This document shows, in pieces, positions 44,016-52,227 of a stretch of 64,000 nt of DNA. The notes beneath the pieces are model-generated. The model ran no database searches and was not told where the DNA came from. It saw only the letters and a program-made list of their open reading frames with translations. Location: the NCBI RefSeq assembly GCF_025502585.1, contig NZ_CP106679.1, forward strand, positions 2,945,501 through 3,009,500. Direction: 5' to 3'. Origin of the DNA: Reichenbachiella agarivorans (lineage in GTDB: Bacteria > Bacteroidota > Bacteroidia > Cytophagales > Cyclobacteriaceae). The number at the start of each line of letters is the position of its first letter. The first letter of the stretch is position 1. A program made the position numbers and the translations under genes.

Positions 44016-47000
44016 ATGGCTGAAAGCAGTGAAAATGATAAAAAAATAGAAAAGCAGTTTGGACTGACGACTCTTTCGATCAACAATCGTACGACCGTTT
44101 TTGTCTTGACAGCCCTTATTGTCATTATGGGGATTTCGACCTATATTGGATTGCCTAAAGAAAGCTTTCCAGAGGTCAGACAACCCATCGTATATATAGG
44201 TACTCCCCACCCAGGCAACTCACCTGTGGACATGGAGAACCTGATCACAAGACCTTTGGAAAAGGAGATCAATACCATCGCAGAGGTGGAGGAGATCAAA
44301 TCTACGTCTGTTCAGGATTATTCTACGATCATCGTAGAGTTTACATCCAAAACTGACATAGAGGATGCTTTGACCAAGGTAAAGGATGCGGTAGATCGTG
44401 CCAAAACCGAACTACCCACTGACCTAGAGTCTGATCCCAATGTTTTTGAGATGAATTTCTCAGAGTTTCCAGTATTGAATATCAACTTGTCTGGAGATTT
44501 TAGCATCGAAGAGCTCAACGACTATGCAGAATATCTGGAAGATGAAATAGAAAAACTATCCGAAATCTCTAAAGTGGAAATCCGGGGGGTGGATGAGAAA
44601 GAGGTAAGAATCAATGTGGATCCCTATCAAATGGAAGCACGATTGGTGAACTTTGGGGATATTGAAAATGCCATCAGAGCGGAAAATATCACGCTATCTG
44701 GCGGTAACTTGAAGGAAGGAGATATTCGTAGATCTATCCGTGTAGTCGGAGAATTTACCGATCCTGAGCAATTGCTAGATGTAGTAATCAAACAGGAGAA
44801 GGGTAATATCGTCTATTTGGCAGATATCGCTGAAGTAGAGTTTGGCTACAAAGAGAAGCAAAGTTATGCTCGCCTCAATGGCAAGCCTGTGGTGATGATC
44901 GATGTGGTAAAGCGTAGTGGTGAAAACTTATTGATCGCCACTGACAAGATCAACGCGATCATCGAAAAAGCCAAAGAAAATGTGTTTCCAGAAAATCTAG
45001 AAACGACCATCACCAATGACCAATCTCAAGAGACCCGAGACATGGTCAGCAGTTTGGAAAACAACATTATTTCAGGAGTACTTCTGGTTGTACTTGTATT
45101 ACTTTTCTTCTTAGGCACTAGAAACGCACTTTTTGTTGGGGTCGCCATACCACTCTCCATGTTTATGGCCTTTATGATTTTGGGGATGTTTGGAGTCACG
45201 ATCAATACGATGGTGTTGTTCTCCCTCATCATGGCACTAGGTATGCTTGTGGATAACGGGATCGTGGTAGTAGAAAATGTCTACCGTCTCAGAGAGGAAG
45301 GATACAATATGTATGAAGCCACCAAAATAGGTGTGGGAGAGGTGGCATGGCCGATTATTGCATCAACAGCGACTACTTTGGCCGCATTTTTACCTTTGGC
45401 ATTTTGGCCTGGGATTATGGGGGAGTTTATGAAATTCCTTCCGATCACACTGATTGTGACCTTGGGTTCGTCGTTGTTTGTTGCCTTGGTTATCAACCCT
45501 GTTTTGATTGCCGTATTCATGAAATTGGATCAAGGGGAGGAAGTCAATAAGAAGAAAATATTCATCTATTTTGCGGTGGCTTTGATCTTAGGGATTTTGA
45601 TGATTCTGATCAATTGGACTGTAATGGGTAAATTGTCCATCACTTTAGGATTTGTGATACTACTCAATGTTTTTGTCTTGATTCCCGTGTCTAGACGATT
45701 CCAAAGTGCATTTTTACCTTGGTTAGAAGGACTGTATGGCAAACTGCTGACCTATGCTTTGGCTGGTGCTAGACCTTATTTGTTCTTTTGGGGTACAGTA
45801 GGTTTGCTTTTCTTTTCGATCTTATTGATGATGGTTTTTCCACCAGATGTGGAGTTCTTTCCTAAGACCTCACCAAAGTATGTGAATATATTCGTGGAGT
45901 ATCCTGTAGGTACCGATGTAGAAAAGACCAATGAGTTTACCCAGGAAATTGAAAAGAAGGTGATGAAGGTCATCGAACCATATAGTGCAATCGTAGAATC
46001 TGTGGTTGCCAATGTAGGTGCTGGTGCTTCTGATCCAATGGATCTTTCTTCTTTTGGACAAAATGAGACGCCAAACAAAGGAAGAATTACAGTCAACTTT
46101 GAGGATTACAAAGACCGACAAGGAATCTCTACCAATGAAATATTGGATACATTGAGAGCAGCGATGGTTGGTTTTCCTGGAGTTGCCATTACCGTGGATC
46201 AAGATAGCAATGGACCTCCTGTTGGTAAACCCATTAGCATAGAGATTGCAGGTGAAGATTTCGCTAAGCTCATAGAAGTGTCGGAGCAGATGAAAAACTA
46301 TATCAACAAGTCTGGTATAGAGGGAATCGAAAAGTTGAAATCTAACTTGGAAACAGGCAAACCAGAGTTGATCGTGGATATTGACAGAGACAAGGCCAGA
46401 AGATTTGGTTTGTCTACTCAATCTATCGCCATGGAGGTCAGAACGGCTCTGTTTGGCAAGGAAATCTCAAAATACAAAGAAGGAGAAGACGACTATGAGA
46501 TTCAGCTGAGACTAAAGGAGAACTACCGATATGATATGGATGCACTCATGAACAAAAGTGTAGTGTATAGAAATCAGTCAAATGGCAAGATAGTGAGTGT
46601 ACCGATTTCGTCTGTAGCTACTGCCGAATTGAGCTCTACCTACGGCTCTATCAGAAGGAAGGATCTGAAACGTGTAGTGACTATGACCTCCAACGTAGTT
46701 TCGGGATACAACGCAACAGTCATCAATGAAGAAATCAAAGAGTTGTTGTCGGATTATGAAATGCCCGTAGGTTATGAGTTCAAATTTGGAGGTGAGCAAG
46801 AGAAGCAAGCTGAAGAAATGGAATTCTTGAGTGGCGCACTGTTGGTGGCGGTATTCTTAATTTTCTTGATCATTGTATCCCAGTTCAACAAGGTTACAAC
46901 TCCATTTATCATCATGACATCTGTGGTGTTGAGCACCATAGGTGTGTTCTTAGGCTTGGTGATATTTCAGATGAACTTTGTGGTGATTATGACCATGATT

Positions 47001-47417
47001 GGAATCATCTCGCTTGCGGGTATCGTGGTAAACAATGCCATTGTTTTGATCGACTTTATTGAGTTGAGTAGAGACAGAAAGCGATTGGAGTTGGGAGTGG
47101 ATAAATTACCAATGAACGAGATTATCAACGCCATCGTTGTGGCTGGGTCTACGAGATTGCGTCCCGTATTGTTAACTGCCATTACTACTGTATTGGGATT
47201 GATTCCCTTGGCGGTAGGGCTCAATATCGACTTCATCAAGTTGTTTAGTGAAAACAACGCAGATTTTTACCTAGGAGGGGACAATGTTGCCTTTTGGGGA
47301 CCTATGTCTTGGACGATTATTTTTGGATTGACATTCGCAACCTTCTTGACACTGGTCATCGTGCCTGTTATGTACCTGTTCTTCGCCAGAATCAACAGGA
47401 AACTAGGAGTAAGCTAA
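44016..47417 (+). CDS. RND-family efflux transporter permease
   Basis: A 1133-aa proton-driven pump of the AcrB/HAE1-type superfamily. A first membrane helix near 25-45, porter loop domain, helices 2-6 (about 345-560) including the proton-relay helix GMLVDNGIVVVENVYR with its Asp, then a long second porter loop and helices 7-12 (about 930-1125). An extra cytoplasmic or membrane segment around residues 505-560 makes it longer than AcrB (1049), as in several Bacteroidota members. It is the last gene of the operon, followed by a terminator. Substrates are unknown. Confidence 0.94.
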   Translation: MAESSENDKKIEKQFGLTTLSINNRTTVFVLTALIVIMGISTYIGLPKESFPEVRQPIVYIGTPHPGNSPVDMENLITRPLEKEINTIAEVEEIKSTSVQDYSTIIVEFTSKTDIEDALTKVKDAVDRAKTELPTDLESDPNVFEMNFSEFPVLNINLSGDFSIEELNDYAEYLEDEIEKLSEISKVEIRGVDEKEVRINVDPYQMEARLVNFGDIENAIRAENITLSGGNLKEGDIRRSIRVVGEFTDPEQLLDVVIKQEKGNIVYLADIAEVEFGYKEKQSYARLNGKPVVMIDVVKRSGENLLIATDKINAIIEKAKENVFPENLETTITNDQSQETRDMVSSLENNIISGVLLVVLVLLFFLGTRNALFVGVAIPLSMFMAFMILGMFGVTINTMVLFSLIMALGMLVDNGIVVVENVYRLREEGYNMYEATKIGVGEVAWPIIASTATTLAAFLPLAFWPGIMGEFMKFLPITLIVTLGSSLFVALVINPVLIAVFMKLDQGEEVNKKKIFIYFAVALILGILMILINWTVMGKLSITLGFVILLNVFVLIPVSRRFQSAFLPWLEGLYGKLLTYALAGARPYLFFWGTVGLLFFSILLMMVFPPDVEFFPKTSPKYVNIFVEYPVGTDVEKTNEFTQEIEKKVMKVIEPYSAIVESVVANVGAGASDPMDLSSFGQNETPNKGRITVNFEDYKDRQGISTNEILDTLRAAMVGFPGVAITVDQDSNGPPVGKPISIEIAGEDFAKLIEVSEQMKNYINKSGIEGIEKLKSNLETGKPELIVDIDRDKARRFGLSTQSIAMEVRTALFGKEISKYKEGEDDYEIQLRLKENYRYDMDALMNKSVVYRNQSNGKIVSVPISSVATAELSSTYGSIRRKDLKRVVTMTSNVVSGYNATVINEEIKELLSDYEMPVGYEFKFGGEQEKQAEEMEFLSGALLVAVFLIFLIIVSQFNKVTTPFIIMTSVVLSTIGVFLGLVIFQMNFVVIMTMIGIISLAGIVVNNAIVLIDFIELSRDRKRLELGVDKLPMNEIINAIVVAGSTRLRPVLLTAITTVLGLIPLAVGLNIDFIKLFSENNADFYLGGDNVAFWGPMSWTIIFGLTFATFLTLVIVPVMYLFFARINRKLGVS

Positions 47418-47439
47418 AAGAGTAAAATTGATATAATGC

Positions 47440-47472
47440 AAAGCGACGAGTGTAATGCTCGTCGCTTTTTTA
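47440..47472 (+). terminator. Terminator of the RND efflux operon
   Basis: An 11-bp stem, AAAGCGACGAG (47440-47450) with CTCGTCGCTTT (47458-47468), followed by TTTTTTA. It lies 23 bases after the permease stop. Confidence 0.9.
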
Positions 47473-47607
47473 TGGTTTCTATGTTCTTGTTTCTGATTAG
47501 TCGCAATACCGTTATGGGTACATGGCAGCCAGAATTTAGTGTCTAAAGCAATCGATAAACTTCATCTTAGCGCATAGTGAAGAGCATACACCACGTTGCA
47601 TAAATCT

Positions 47608-48741
47608 TTATTCAGTAAATAGTGAATTGATTTTCTCAACCAATTCTTCGCCGTGGATGTCTTTGGCGATGATGATGCCGTCTTTGTCGATGAGGAAGTT
47701 TTTGGGCAGAGCTGTTACAGAATAGTCCTGGCTGCTTTGCGTCTCATAGCCTTGTATGTTGGATACATTGACCCAATTGCGCTTGTCACTGTCTAGTGCT
47801 TTGATCCATGCCTTTTTGTTGTGCTCCAGGGCTACACCATAGATTTCAAAACCTTGGTCTTTGTACTGCTGATACAATTTCTGCAAGACTGGGTTTTCGG
47901 TACGGCAGGGAGAGCACCAACTACCCCAAAAATCTATGAGTGTATATTCTTTCATCGAAGAATACAGTGATATATCTGTCCCTGTTGTATCTGAGGCAAT
48001 GATGTCTTTTGCAGAGCTGCCTACTGCAACCTGCTTCATTTTTTGGACCTTTTCGTTGAGATAGCTTGTGATAGGTAGTTTGGGATATTTTGCAGCAAAT
48101 GCTGTGACCAAGCTATCATAGAAGGGAATGTCAGCATCATTGGTCCATCTCAGGGTAGTAGGATAGATGGCAATAGATATTCCCATTTTTTTTACGGCAT
48201 ACACCAGTGTGTCACGATACGCCTGTTCGGCTTGGAGTTGCTGACGACCTAGTATTTCGATTTCTTCAGCGTCTTTGGGATTATTTTGATCTCGAAGCGC
48301 GTAAAGTGTCTTACGGACTGGATAAACAGTTTTTTCCAAGATGGATTGCCTGAATGCTTCGTATGCTTCGAATTTTTCTGTGTCTTCTGATCCCAAAATT
48401 GTATAATCACTGCCAGATACTTTGATTTTGATTTGCTGGCTTGAGTCGGCCAATATGGGAATTTGGAGATTGCCAGACTCTAAAATGTAGTAGTGCGGAA
48501 GCAGGTCATAGTTTTTGACAATGGGTTCTCCATTTGTAGAGACTAGTGTGTCAACAACTACCCGTTGGTTCTGAGCTGGGTCGGTGACCTGATAGAGCAG
48601 AGATTTGTTTTGCAGTCCTGATACTTCTAGTGAAAATACCGCTGTAGTGATTGGCTCTTTGGGACTGCATGCCACCATGGCCAGTCCAATGAGTGATACT
48701 AGTAAGAAAAAGTTGTTTGATCGCATGTGTTGATTGTTCAT
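47608..48741 (-). CDS. Thioredoxin-like (TlpA/ResA type) lipoprotein
   Basis: A 377-aa exported protein. The signal peptide ends in the lipobox MVAC. An N-terminal DUF4369-like beta domain (about 30-130) is followed by a helical linker and a C-terminal thioredoxin fold (about 240-375) with active site WCSPC, preceded by TLIDFWGSWC. The cis-Pro region TALPKNFLID is present. Such proteins reduce disulfides in the periplasm or help cytochrome maturation. The start could be the first ATG (48741, with AAGGA adjacent) or the ATG at 48726. It is divergent from the proline dehydrogenase gene. Confidence 0.92.
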   Translation of the reverse strand: MNNQHMRSNNFFLLVSLIGLAMVACSPKEPITTAVFSLEVSGLQNKSLLYQVTDPAQNQRVVVDTLVSTNGEPIVKNYDLLPHYYILESGNLQIPILADSSQQIKIKVSGSDYTILGSEDTEKFEAYEAFRQSILEKTVYPVRKTLYALRDQNNPKDAEEIEILGRQQLQAEQAYRDTLVYAVKKMGISIAIYPTTLRWTNDADIPFYDSLVTAFAAKYPKLPITSYLNEKVQKMKQVAVGSSAKDIIASDTTGTDISLYSSMKEYTLIDFWGSWCSPCRTENPVLQKLYQQYKDQGFEIYGVALEHNKKAWIKALDSDKRNWVNVSNIQGYETQSSQDYSVTALPKNFLIDKDGIIIAKDIHGEELVEKINSLFTE

Positions 48742-48923
48742 TCCTTGGATGAACGAAAATAAGTCGATAAGTATTCAGAATTGATAAAAATATTCAGATT
48801 GGTTTTTTTGCTGACCATTCTTGGTTTCATCCTGCCGCTGATGTGATCTTCCAACTTTTACAAAGTCTGCTGTGTATGAATATTGGTATCTCATACTATC
48901 TTTGGTCACCCAAAAATGATTGT

Positions 48924-50111
48924 ATGAATAAAATTTCAAAAGTGCATTTTGATGACACAGAGGTGGCATTCAATGACAAAAGCGACTTTGATCTAAAAAG
49001 AATGTATTTTCTGTTCTTTACCATGAATAACCCACTGATTGCCAAGTTGGGGATTTGGTTGACAGAGCTTGCCTTGAAAATACATCTCCCCATCAAGTTT
49101 TTAGTCAAGAAAACTATTTTCGCGCAGTTCTGTGGTGGCGAGTCCCTCAAGGATTCAATCAAAACAGTAGAAAAACTCGGAGACTCTTACATCCACACCA
49201 TACTGGATTATTCTGTCGAGGGTGAGAGCAAAGAAAAGGTCTTTGATCAAAACAAAGTGGAGATCATTCAGTCTCTCAAACTGGCACAGACGACTAGCAA
49301 TATTCCTACGGGAGTGATGAAACTTACAGGCTTTGTAGCCTTTGATTTGTTGGTAAAAAAGCAGGCAAGAAAAGAATTTACCAAAGAAGAACAAGTCAGG
49401 TGGGATGCATTCATCCAACGAGTAGAGGAGATCTGTCAGTATGCAGTGGATAGTGAAAAATACCTATTCATTGATGCGGAGGAATCTTGGATTCAAGAGC
49501 CAATTGACGAGATCGTCAACGACCTGATGAAAAAGCACAACAAGCGGACGGTGTACATCTTTAATACTTATCAGTTGTATAAGAAATCTTCTTTGGACAG
49601 TTTAAAGGCGATTCACCAAAAGGCAAAGGATGAAGGGTTCAAAGTAGGAGCGAAACTGGTACGAGGTGCCTACATGGAAAAGGAGAGGGAACGAGCCAGA
49701 GAGAAAGACTACCCTGACCCGATCCAGGTAGACAAAGCTGCAACAGATCAAGCCTATGATGAGGCATTGGCGTATTGTGTCAGCCACATCAAAACCATCT
49801 CCGTTTGTGCAGGCACACACAATGAGAAGAGTTCTCAATATTTGACACAATTGATGGAAGAACGACAAATCCGCAAGGATGATCCAAGGGTGTTTTTTGC
49901 GCAGTTGTATGGTATGAGTGACAATATCTCCTATACCTTGGCTGACTTGAGATACAATGTAGCCAAATATGTACCCTATGGCCCAGTCAAAAAAGTGCTA
50001 CCCTACCTGATGCGAAGAGCCCAAGAGAATACTTCGATTGCTGGACAAAGCAGTCGTGAATTTTTGCTGGTCAAGCATGAGATGAAGAGAAGAAAAAGAA
50101 ACAATTCGTAG
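48924..50111 (+). CDS. Proline dehydrogenase
   Basis: Oxidises proline to pyrroline-5-carboxylate with FAD, the first step of proline use. About 395 aa from the ATG at 48924, preferred because the conserved part begins at MNKISKVHFDDTEVAF and the upstream ATGs add a hydrophobic, non-homologous stretch. The barrel carries GAKLVRGAYMEKERERA (the substrate-binding Arg residues), CAGTHNEKSS and YVPYGPVKKVLPYLMRRAQEN. It is monofunctional: no aldehyde dehydrogenase domain is attached. The NhaC antiporter gene follows in the same direction, 73 bases later. Confidence 0.94.
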   Translation: MNKISKVHFDDTEVAFNDKSDFDLKRMYFLFFTMNNPLIAKLGIWLTELALKIHLPIKFLVKKTIFAQFCGGESLKDSIKTVEKLGDSYIHTILDYSVEGESKEKVFDQNKVEIIQSLKLAQTTSNIPTGVMKLTGFVAFDLLVKKQARKEFTKEEQVRWDAFIQRVEEICQYAVDSEKYLFIDAEESWIQEPIDEIVNDLMKKHNKRTVYIFNTYQLYKKSSLDSLKAIHQKAKDEGFKVGAKLVRGAYMEKERERAREKDYPDPIQVDKAATDQAYDEALAYCVSHIKTISVCAGTHNEKSSQYLTQLMEERQIRKDDPRVFFAQLYGMSDNISYTLADLRYNVAKYVPYGPVKKVLPYLMRRAQENTSIAGQSSREFLLVKHEMKRRKRNNS

Positions 50112-50184
50112 AGATAAGTAGGTTTTTTTTGAGTGCAAGGCGAAAAATACCTATCTTCCGATTTTTAAGTTTTAGCAACTGTAA

Positions 50185-51636
50185 ATGGTCAAGGAGAAAA
50201 GAGAAGCTAGCCTGCTGCAAGCATTTATTCCAATAATATTTCTAATTCTATTCCTAAGTATCAATGTCTTCATATTTGGAGATTCTGCCCTAGATGGATC
50301 CAATCAGATTGTTCTGATTCTATCGGGTGCGGTGGCCGCAGTGATTGCATTTGGTTTAGGCTATTCTTGGGATGATATTTTAAACGGGGTTACCAAGAGT
50401 ATCAATTCAGCCATGCCATCCATGTTGATCTTGTTGTTGATAGGATCCCTAGCAGGGAGTTGGTTGATCAGTGGGATCGTACCAGCGATGATTTACTATG
50501 GTTTACAGATTCTCAATCCCTCCATCTTTTTGTTTGCGGCATGTATCGTGTGTGCGATTGTATCCATGGCAACTGGTAGTTCTTGGACTACTTCTGCCAC
50601 TGTTGGTATCGCGTTGATTGGAATAGGGCAGACAATGGGTATTCACGAAGGCTGGGTCGCAGGAGCGATTTTGTCTGGTGCCTATTTTGGGGATAAAATG
50701 TCTCCCTTGTCAGATACCACCAACCTCGCACCAGCGATGGCTGGCTCGGATTTGTTTACTCATATCAAATACATGGCCTATACGACGATTCCTTCTATCA
50801 CCATCACACTGTTGATTTTTTTGATTGCAGGGTTTGTTCATGAGCCTGCATCAGATGAGATCGGAACAGCTGCTGTGCTACAAGCCATTGATGACAAATT
50901 TTACATTTCCTTGTCCCTCTTTATAGTTCCTGCAATTGTCATCATCATGATTGTCAAGAAAGTGCCTGCCTTGCCTGCACTATTGGTGGGGACACTTTTG
51001 GGCATCATACAGGCTTTGATCTGTCAGCAAAACATCATCTTGGAGGTAGCTGGTATGGGTGATGCTTTAGGCTGGGAAGTGATCTATGTAGGCTGCATGA
51101 AGGCACTCTATGGCTCGGTAGGTGTAGAGACGAGCAATGCCATGGTCAACGAGTTGCTAAGTTCTGGAGGCATGTATGGGATGCTCAATACGGTGTGGCT
51201 CATCTTGAGTGCCATGGTGTTTGGTGGTATTATGGAAGGTGGCGGATTCTTGAAGAAAATAGCTGCTGCGATTATCAAAGTAGTGAATAGCACGGGTTCG
51301 TTGATTGCTTCTACTGCTGGTTCGTGTATATTTTTCAACATCACTGCTTCGGATCAATATTTGGCCATTGTCGTGCCAGGTAGAATGTATGCAGACATAT
51401 ACAGAGAGAAGGGGCTGGCTCCAGAGAACCTCAGTCGTACCTTAGAAGACTCGGGAACAGTGACTTCCGTATTGATTCCATGGAATACCTGTGGTGCGTA
51501 TCACTCCTCAGTATTGGGAGTGGGCACTTTGACTTTTGCTCCCTATTGTTTTTTTAATATTATTAGCCCTTTGATGACGGTATTATTTGGATATCTTAAC
51601 ATCAAGATTAGAAAATTGGGCCAAAAGGAAGATTAA
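50185..51636 (+). CDS. nhaC: NhaC-type Na+/H+ antiporter
   Basis: A 483-aa inner-membrane exchanger with about 12 hydrophobic segments. The family motifs are clear: TGSSWTTSATVGIALIGIG, GAILSGAYFGDKMSPLSDTTNLAPA (with the key Asp and Thr residues) and SDQYLAIVVPGRMY. It exports sodium in exchange for protons, which fits a marine habitat (inference). The stop overlaps the start of the exonuclease gene by one base (TAATG), so translation is coupled. Confidence 0.93.
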   Translation: MVKEKREASLLQAFIPIIFLILFLSINVFIFGDSALDGSNQIVLILSGAVAAVIAFGLGYSWDDILNGVTKSINSAMPSMLILLLIGSLAGSWLISGIVPAMIYYGLQILNPSIFLFAACIVCAIVSMATGSSWTTSATVGIALIGIGQTMGIHEGWVAGAILSGAYFGDKMSPLSDTTNLAPAMAGSDLFTHIKYMAYTTIPSITITLLIFLIAGFVHEPASDEIGTAAVLQAIDDKFYISLSLFIVPAIVIIMIVKKVPALPALLVGTLLGIIQALICQQNIILEVAGMGDALGWEVIYVGCMKALYGSVGVETSNAMVNELLSSGGMYGMLNTVWLILSAMVFGGIMEGGGFLKKIAAAIIKVVNSTGSLIASTAGSCIFFNITASDQYLAIVVPGRMYADIYREKGLAPENLSRTLEDSGTVTSVLIPWNTCGAYHSSVLGVGTLTFAPYCFFNIISPLMTVLFGYLNIKIRKLGQKED

Positions 51637-52214
51637 TGCGCGTAAGAAAAATTAGCAAAGAGGAGGTAAATGAACTTCCACTCATCAAATATGAAGGTAA
51701 ATCCATAGTCGTAGAGGACATCTCTGCTGTCCAGGAAGCTGCTAATTACTTGAGTCAATTTTCCTTGTTGGGATTTGATACCGAAACCAAACCAGCATTT
51801 AAGAAGGGACAGGTGTACCCTGTAGCATTGTTGCAATTGGCAGCCCCAGACCGTGTATATTTGATCCGTTTGTTGCAGACAGGGCTGCCTCAGGAGATAA
51901 TTGATTTGTTTGAAAATCCTAAGATCACCATCGCTGGAATCGGGATCAGAGATGATATCAAAGACTTGAAAAAGATTAAAAACTTCAATCCAGCTGCTTT
52001 TGTAGATTTGAATGAACTAGCCAAGACCTTAGGGTTTGAGAGCATCGGTGCGAGGAATTTTGCAGGCATGTTCCTCAAAGGCAGAATCTCCAAAAGTCAA
52101 CAAGTGTCCAATTGGGAAAACGAAGAATTGACAGATGCGCAGATAGACTATGCTGCCACTGACGCTTGGATCTGTATCGAGATCTATAAGAAGATGAACA
52201 AGCTCGAATCATAA
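51636..52214 (+). CDS. DEDDy 3'-5' exonuclease, RNase D-like single domain
   Basis: A 192-aa exonuclease. It has all DEDD motifs: LLGFDTETKP (Asp-Glu), GIGIRDDIKDLKKI (Asp) and YAATDAWICIEIY (Tyr and Asp, which defines the DEDDy branch). It lacks the HRDC domain of true RNase D, so it is a minimal enzyme acting on RNA or DNA ends. It is translationally coupled to nhaC upstream and lies 13 bases before an AddB-like gene, so it may work with DNA-end processing (inference). Confidence 0.9.
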   Translation: MRVRKISKEEVNELPLIKYEGKSIVVEDISAVQEAANYLSQFSLLGFDTETKPAFKKGQVYPVALLQLAAPDRVYLIRLLQTGLPQEIIDLFENPKITIAGIGIRDDIKDLKKIKNFNPAAFVDLNELAKTLGFESIGARNFAGMFLKGRISKSQQVSNWENEELTDAQIDYAATDAWICIEIYKKMNKLES

Positions 52215-52227
52215 GCAACCTCACACC